From Lewinellaceae bacterium (lineage in GTDB: Bacteria; Bacteroidota; Bacteroidia; Chitinophagales; Saprospiraceae), in NCBI GenBank assembly GCA_020636215.1, contig JACJYG010000006.1, positions 992,001 to 1,056,000 of the forward strand: 64,000 nt of DNA, written 5' to 3'. The notes beneath the pieces were generated by a model. It saw nothing but the letters and a program-made list of their open reading frames with translations. It did no database searches and was not told the DNA's origin. A program made the position numbers and the translations under genes. Positions 60,253-64,000 of this stretch are shown one piece after another. Numbering within the stretch: the stretch's first letter is position 1; each line of letters opens with the position of its first letter.

Positions 60253-62787
60253 ATGAGAATTCTAATTGCCTTGATCACCCTTGGTAGCATACTGACACCT
60301 CGTTATACGTCTGCCCAAATCGTTTCTGATACCCTACCTGTAATGAACTACGATAACCCGCGCGATTACGAGATTGGCGGGATCAAAGTCCTGGGGGCCA
60401 GTTATAGTGATGACAACGCCATCATAAGTATTGCCGGTTTTCAGGTCGGCGATAAGATCCGCATCCCCGGGCCCGATATTCAAAAGGCGATAAAAGCCTT
60501 GTGGAAGCTGCGCCTGTTCACCGATGTGCAGGTGGTAAAGGAAAAAACGATCGGAGATATTGTCTTCCTGGAGATCCGGGTACAGGAACGGCCAAGGTTA
60601 TCGAAACACTCTTACCAGGGCGTCAAAAAATCCTACCATGATGACCTCAACGATGAGGTCGACAAATACCTCCTCAAAGGAGGCATCGTCACTGAAAACG
60701 TGAAGGTCAACGCCAGCGAGGCCATCGAGCAGTTCTTCATCGGTAAAGGCTTCCTCGATGCCCGTTGCACCGTAGATGAAATCGCGGATTCCAGCCGCGT
60801 CAATTCCGTGCGCCTCGTCTTCAACGTCGACCGTGGGCCCCGAATTAAAATCGATGATATCGATTTTGATGGAAACGAGCAGGTGAAAGACCGGAAACTG
60901 CGCAAGCAGCTCAAGGAGACAAAGGAAAAGGGCCGCATATTTGCCTCATCCAAGTTCATCAAAAAAGATTACGAAACGGATAAAGAGAAGCTGATCGCCT
61001 ATTACAATACGCTCGGCTACCGCGACGCTCAGATCCTTTACGATAGTCTTTGGCGGAACAAGGACGGCGAGCTGATGATCAAATTGAAGATCGACGAAGG
61101 AAATCAGTATTACTTCCGCAACATCGCCTGGAAGGGGAACTCCATTTACGAAACCCAAACCCTATCCGATGTGCTCGGCATCGAAAAAGGCGAAATTTAC
61201 AACCAGGAACTGCTCGACACGCGCCTGCGGTTTAGCCAGGATGGCCGCGACGTCAGTACGTTGTACATGGATAATGGTTACCTCTTTTTCCAGGTGGATC
61301 CCATTGAGGTCGCCGTTGAGGGGGATTCCATCGACCTGGAGATCCGCATCTTCGAAGGGCCGCAGGCTACTATCGACAAGGTAGTTATCAAAGGCAACGA
61401 CCGTACCCACGAGCATGTCATTCGCCGGGAATTGCGCACCAGGCCCGGGCAGAAATTCAGCCGTTCCGATATTATCCGCTCCCAGCGCGAGATTATCAAC
61501 CTCGGATATTTCAACCCCGAGTCCCTCGGTATTAACACCCCTGTGAACCCGCAACGGGGTACGGTGGATATCGAGTACACCGTGGAGGAAAAGCCTTCTG
61601 ACCAGTTGGAGCTGTCGGCCGGCTGGGGTGGTGTGCAACGCGTGATCGGAACTCTTGGGGTTTCGTTCAACAACTTCTCCTTGCGCAACATTTTCAACAA
61701 GGAAGCCTGGCACCCGCTGCCGCAGGGCGATGGCCAGCGCTTATCCCTTCGCGCACAGACCAACGGCGACTTCTATCAATCGTATAATGTTTCTTTCACC
61801 GAGCCCTGGCTTGGCGGCAAGAAACCGACTTCCTTCACAGCTGCGGGCTTCTTCAACCGATTTGCTTATGGCATTCGCGGCACCGACACTTACCAAAGCT
61901 TCAATATCAAGCAGGCTTCCGTCAGCGTAGGTACCCGCCTGAAATGGCCGGACGACAACTTTGTGACCAGTACAGCGCTGAATATACAGACGCTTTCCCT
62001 GGACAACTGGCTCCGAGGCCTTTTCCGTTCCGGCGATGGCGAGGTCGTGCAGGAAGGTGTCTACAATAACTTTAGTATCAAACAAACGATCGCCCGGTCG
62101 ACCGTCAACGACCCGATCTTTCCACAGGACGGTTCCCGCATCTCGCTTTCTGTCCAGTTGACTCCGCCTTACTCGCTTTTCAACCCGAATCGGGATTATG
62201 CCAACGAACCGTCTTCAGAGCGTTTCAAGTATCTGGAATATCACAAGTGGCGATTTGATGCCGAATGGTATACGCCCATTGTCGGAAAGCTCATCCTCAA
62301 AGCACAAGCTAAGATCGGCTTGCTTGGTTTCTACAACCGGAAGATCGGCACCTCGCCTTTCGAGCGCTTCCAGCTCGGTGGCGACGGCATCAACAACCAG
62401 CAGTTCGGTTTTGCCGGTGTGGATATTATTTCCCTGCGTGGCTATGAGATCAACGAACTGGAGGCCAACCGCGACCCCTCGGGCGGCACATCCGCCACGC
62501 CCTTATTTGATAAATTCACCCTGGAATTGCGCTACCCCTTGTCCCTCAACCCCAGCTCCACCATTTATGTGCTGGCCTTCGCACAGGGGGGGAATTCCTG
62601 GAAGGAGTTTCGCGATTTCACCCCCTTTGATGTCAAACGCTCAGTCGGCTTAGGCCTGCGCGTCTTCCTGCCGATGTTCGGCGTACTCGGCTTCGACTAC
62701 GGCGTCGGCTTTGACAAAACAGGCGCCGACCGCTCGCTGAAGACGCTGGGAGACTTTAATATTGTATTGGGCTTTGAGCCGGAGTAG
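60253..62787 (+). CDS. bamA: Outer-membrane protein assembly factor BamA
   Basis: This Omp85 protein inserts barrel proteins in the outer membrane. From ATG 60253 a signal peptide (MRILIALITLGSILTPRYTSAQ) precedes five POTRA repeats (about 45-430; e.g. DFDGNEQVKDRKLRKQLKE and VVIKGNDRTHEHVIRRELRT) and the 16-strand Bac_surface_Ag barrel (about 460-844), ending in the aromatic-terminated NIVLGFEPE. The barrel has the FQLGGDGI... and VDIISLRGYE lid segments. A longer frame from 60127 would lose the signal peptide. Usually a Skp/OmpH gene follows; here it does not. Confidence 0.93.
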   Translation: MRILIALITLGSILTPRYTSAQIVSDTLPVMNYDNPRDYEIGGIKVLGASYSDDNAIISIAGFQVGDKIRIPGPDIQKAIKALWKLRLFTDVQVVKEKTIGDIVFLEIRVQERPRLSKHSYQGVKKSYHDDLNDEVDKYLLKGGIVTENVKVNASEAIEQFFIGKGFLDARCTVDEIADSSRVNSVRLVFNVDRGPRIKIDDIDFDGNEQVKDRKLRKQLKETKEKGRIFASSKFIKKDYETDKEKLIAYYNTLGYRDAQILYDSLWRNKDGELMIKLKIDEGNQYYFRNIAWKGNSIYETQTLSDVLGIEKGEIYNQELLDTRLRFSQDGRDVSTLYMDNGYLFFQVDPIEVAVEGDSIDLEIRIFEGPQATIDKVVIKGNDRTHEHVIRRELRTRPGQKFSRSDIIRSQREIINLGYFNPESLGINTPVNPQRGTVDIEYTVEEKPSDQLELSAGWGGVQRVIGTLGVSFNNFSLRNIFNKEAWHPLPQGDGQRLSLRAQTNGDFYQSYNVSFTEPWLGGKKPTSFTAAGFFNRFAYGIRGTDTYQSFNIKQASVSVGTRLKWPDDNFVTSTALNIQTLSLDNWLRGLFRSGDGEVVQEGVYNNFSIKQTIARSTVNDPIFPQDGSRISLSVQLTPPYSLFNPNRDYANEPSSERFKYLEYHKWRFDAEWYTPIVGKLILKAQAKIGLLGFYNRKIGTSPFERFQLGGDGINNQQFGFAGVDIISLRGYEINELEANRDPSGGTSATPLFDKFTLELRYPLSLNPSSTIYVLAFAQGGNSWKEFRDFTPFDVKRSVGLGLRVFLPMFGVLGFDYGVGFDKTGADRSLKTLGDFNIVLGFEPE

Positions 62788-62842
62788 CAAAAACAGGAGT
62801 CCTGCGAATTAGGGAGTAAATGCCTAAGTAACGGCCCGGAGG

Positions 62843-62897
62843 GCCGCGGCTCAAGAATCAATGAAAAATGTTCGTGAGGGACTGTGTCCCGAAACGG
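62843..62897 (+). repeat. REP-like unit, copy A
   Basis: GCCGCGG, then AAGAATCAATGAAAAATG, then GTTCGTGAGG (62870-62879) leading into the hairpin GGGAC-TGT-GTCCC (62878-62890) and CGAAACGG. It is the fullest plus-strand copy and shares the segments with the copies at 63007-63065 and 63170-63198. Confidence 0.55.
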
Positions 62898-62914
62898 CTA
62901 AACCTTCAAGTCTC

Positions 62915-63065
62915 TAGTGCCGCGGGTTAAGAATTAATAAAAACCGAGGGAAGCTGTCTGGGTTTTTCTCAGATAAGTCAGGGCACAGTGGAGTGATCAT
63001 ATTATTCCGCATCGAGACGGAGTCTCTCGCGAACGACTTTTACATATTTTCAACCCGCGGCACTA
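62915..63065. repeat. Element bounded by a 14-bp perfect inverted repeat, containing REP-like copies
   Basis: TAGTGCCGCGGGTT (62915-62928) is the exact reverse complement of AACCCGCGGCACTA (63052-63065). The left end begins GCCGCGGGTTAAGAATTAAT (62919 on), like copy A. The right end, read on the minus strand, carries GTTCGCGAG then GAGAC-TCC-GTCTC and GATGCGG (63007-63034). The two inverted copies form a BIME-like pair. Confidence 0.55.
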
Positions 63066-63169
63066 CTGACTGGCGTAACATAGCGCATCCAGTGGTATGT
63101 AATCGTCACGTCAGTGACTGTGTCTGCTTGCCGCAATGGACCGTCGGCGAATTACGGCACACCGTTATA

Positions 63170-63198
63170 CCGCATCGAGGCTACAGCCTCTCGCGAAC
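63170..63198 (-). repeat. REP-like unit, copy C
   Basis: On the minus strand GTTCGCGAG, then the hairpin GAGGC-TGTA-GCCTC, then GATGCGG. It keeps the hairpin and its flanks but not the GCCGCGG/AAGAAT part. The stem sequence differs from the other copies while staying paired. Confidence 0.55.
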
Positions 63199-63238
63199 AA
63201 AACGTAATCTAAATATGTCCGACTACCGATATTTTGAA

Positions 63239-64000
63239 TTATTTATTGATGGCCGCCGCCGCCTGCTTCGTATCTGTGAACTGCTGGAATGCCGTGATTT
63301 TACCATCCTTCAATGTCCACAAATGCGCCGTTTGCGAGTCAATCATTTTGCCCGTCGTCTTGTGCTTCGCTTTGTAGCGTAGTGTTGCAAGCACCTGGTT
63401 GTTCGACATGTCGTGCAGTTGGATGTCCGTCAGGTTCCAGTACTCCCACTCCGCCCCGATGCGGGCGAACACGCCGTTCAGCACGGCCTCCGGGCCGATG
63501 TAGGGGTTCTGGTCGGCGTAGGGAAAACCCTCGGCCTCGTTCCAGACGATGCCGGCGTCCATGACAGCCAGTACGGCCGGTACATCTCCCTTGGCAAATG
63601 CCTGGTACAGCCCATCCACGACGGCCACGTTGCCCGGCGCCGATACAACGCCCATCTGTGAGAGTATCGCCATATTGTCCATGAAATCCCGTTCCTCGGC
63701 AATGCGGCCGTCGGGGCTCATGCGGACAATCGTGCTGCCGCTTATTTCGACCACGTTACCCGTGGCCGGGATGCCGAAAAAGTCGCCCGTGTGCGTGCCC
63801 TTGAATGTCCAGTGTTTGACCAGTTGGTCACCCTCTCCAAACACGTTGTTGATGGTAAATTTGTAGTCGGAAAAAGCCGACAGCAGCGCCTTGTAGTAGC
63901 CCGCCATGCCCTCGATGCCCACCACGTTTTCCGGCTCGGCGTGCATGACCACATCGGAGGTGAAGTGGTCTTCGTTGAAAAGCTCGAAACGGCCTTCGTT
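63239..64000 (-). CDS. Tandem SnoaL-like (ester-cyclase-type) protein, 5' end beyond the window
   Basis: The frame is open to the right edge with no stop, so the gene is truncated here; at least 254 residues are visible. Two NTF2/SnoaL cones are present: the first (…NEDHFTSDVVMHAEPENVVG… MAGYYKALLSAFSDYKFTI) of ester-cyclase/polyketide-cyclase type, the second (VAVVDGLYQAFAKGDVPAVL … TAHLWTLKDGKITAFQQF) of the general SnoaL-like type. The second cone is the usual DUF-like ketosteroid-isomerase fold. Role unknown; small-molecule binding or hydrolysis is typical. An internal GTG at 63952 is not the likely start. Confidence 0.85.
   Translation of the reverse strand, partial: NEGRFELFNEDHFTSDVVMHAEPENVVGIEGMAGYYKALLSAFSDYKFTINNVFGEGDQLVKHWTFKGTHTGDFFGIPATGNVVEISGSTIVRMSPDGRIAEERDFMDNMAILSQMGVVSAPGNVAVVDGLYQAFAKGDVPAVLAVMDAGIVWNEAEGFPYADQNPYIGPEAVLNGVFARIGAEWEYWNLTDIQLHDMSNNQVLATLRYKAKHKTTGKMIDSQTAHLWTLKDGKITAFQQFTDTKQAAAAINK

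Larger units (their letters stand above)
62788..63238. other. Intergenic region of REP-like repeats after bamA
   Basis: These 451 bases have no credible gene. They contain at least three copies of a short hairpin repeat and a 14-bp inverted repeat (62915-62928/63052-63065) flanking a 120-base segment, described separately. Plus-strand frames that run from here into the SnoaL gene are antisense shadows. Confidence 0.6.

Noticed and set aside
62993..63382. Plus-strand frame across the REP-like region and SnoaL gene
   Set aside because: It runs through repeat hairpins and then antisense to a SnoaL-domain protein; codon content is not protein-like.

Overview
The window looks like chromosomal DNA of a Bacteroidota member, most plausibly from the Saprospiria (Saprospiraceae/Lewinella/Phaeodactylibacter type). 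The reasons are: many promoters carry the Bacteroidota -7 box TAnnTTTG just upstream of starts that lack Shine-Dalgarno sequences; one secreted protein has a type IX secretion C-terminal sorting domain; several families are Bacteroidota-typical (DUF5606, DUF4783, DUF6438, DUF2141, TIGR02757, the long NagB-deacetylase fusion, the kinase-RapZ fusion); and uppS sits directly before bamA. Base composition is moderately GC-rich, with a few AT-rich gaps. I saw no tRNA, rRNA, CRISPR array, transposase or prophage gene. The genus assignment is inference.

Layout. 0.1-9.2 kb is housekeeping: prs, rplY (L25), a nitrilase-family amidase, an NlpC/P60 lipoprotein, adk, a NagB-deacetylase fusion, obg, and an amino-sugar-kinase-like/RapZ fusion. 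9.9-21.6 kb is a run of nine plus-strand genes that reads as a stress or low-oxygen island: a HemN-like protein that has lost its radical-SAM cysteines, Hsp20, two tandem-UspA proteins, an AAA kinase and a phosphotransferase overlapping by 4 bp, a GCS2-CBS fusion, a class II HDAC-like deacetylase, and an acyl-CoA synthetase (NDP-forming) fused to a GNAT acetyltransferase. Four short palindromes of Crp/Fnr type (TGAY-N4-RTCA) lie only in the intergenic regions of this island. A minus-strand propeller-adenylate cyclase follows.

25-36 kb holds a SRPBCC/GyrI-like protein, an M48 lipoprotein protease, small lipoproteins, a DinB-like protein, an orphan LytS-type kinase, a TonB-dependent receptor and a TerB/LETM1-like protein. 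36-50 kb mixes peptidases, a GT2 glycosyltransferase, gpmI, a GH73-like secreted protein, an M28 peptidase, hpt, a T9SS-secreted beta-helix protein and an IMPase. 50-57 kb is an envelope-polysaccharide locus: a lone ABC permease, Wzx-type flippase, Wzz, O-antigen ligase, and on the other strand WecA/TagO-type transferase plus crcB. 57-64 kb holds a second M3 peptidase, uppS, bamA, a REP-like repeat cluster and a SnoaL-domain gene cut by the window edge.

A striking non-coding theme is short tandem arrays (7-, 8- and 9-nt units). Several begin or end exactly at the stop codons of convergent genes, and two share an embedded hairpin core with a compensatory base-pair change. Several starts given here (nagB, obg, adk, gpmI, bamA, the TerB/LETM1-like gene and others) are moved downstream of the longest possible ORF because a -7 promoter box or a clean signal peptide lies inside the extra 5' stretch.
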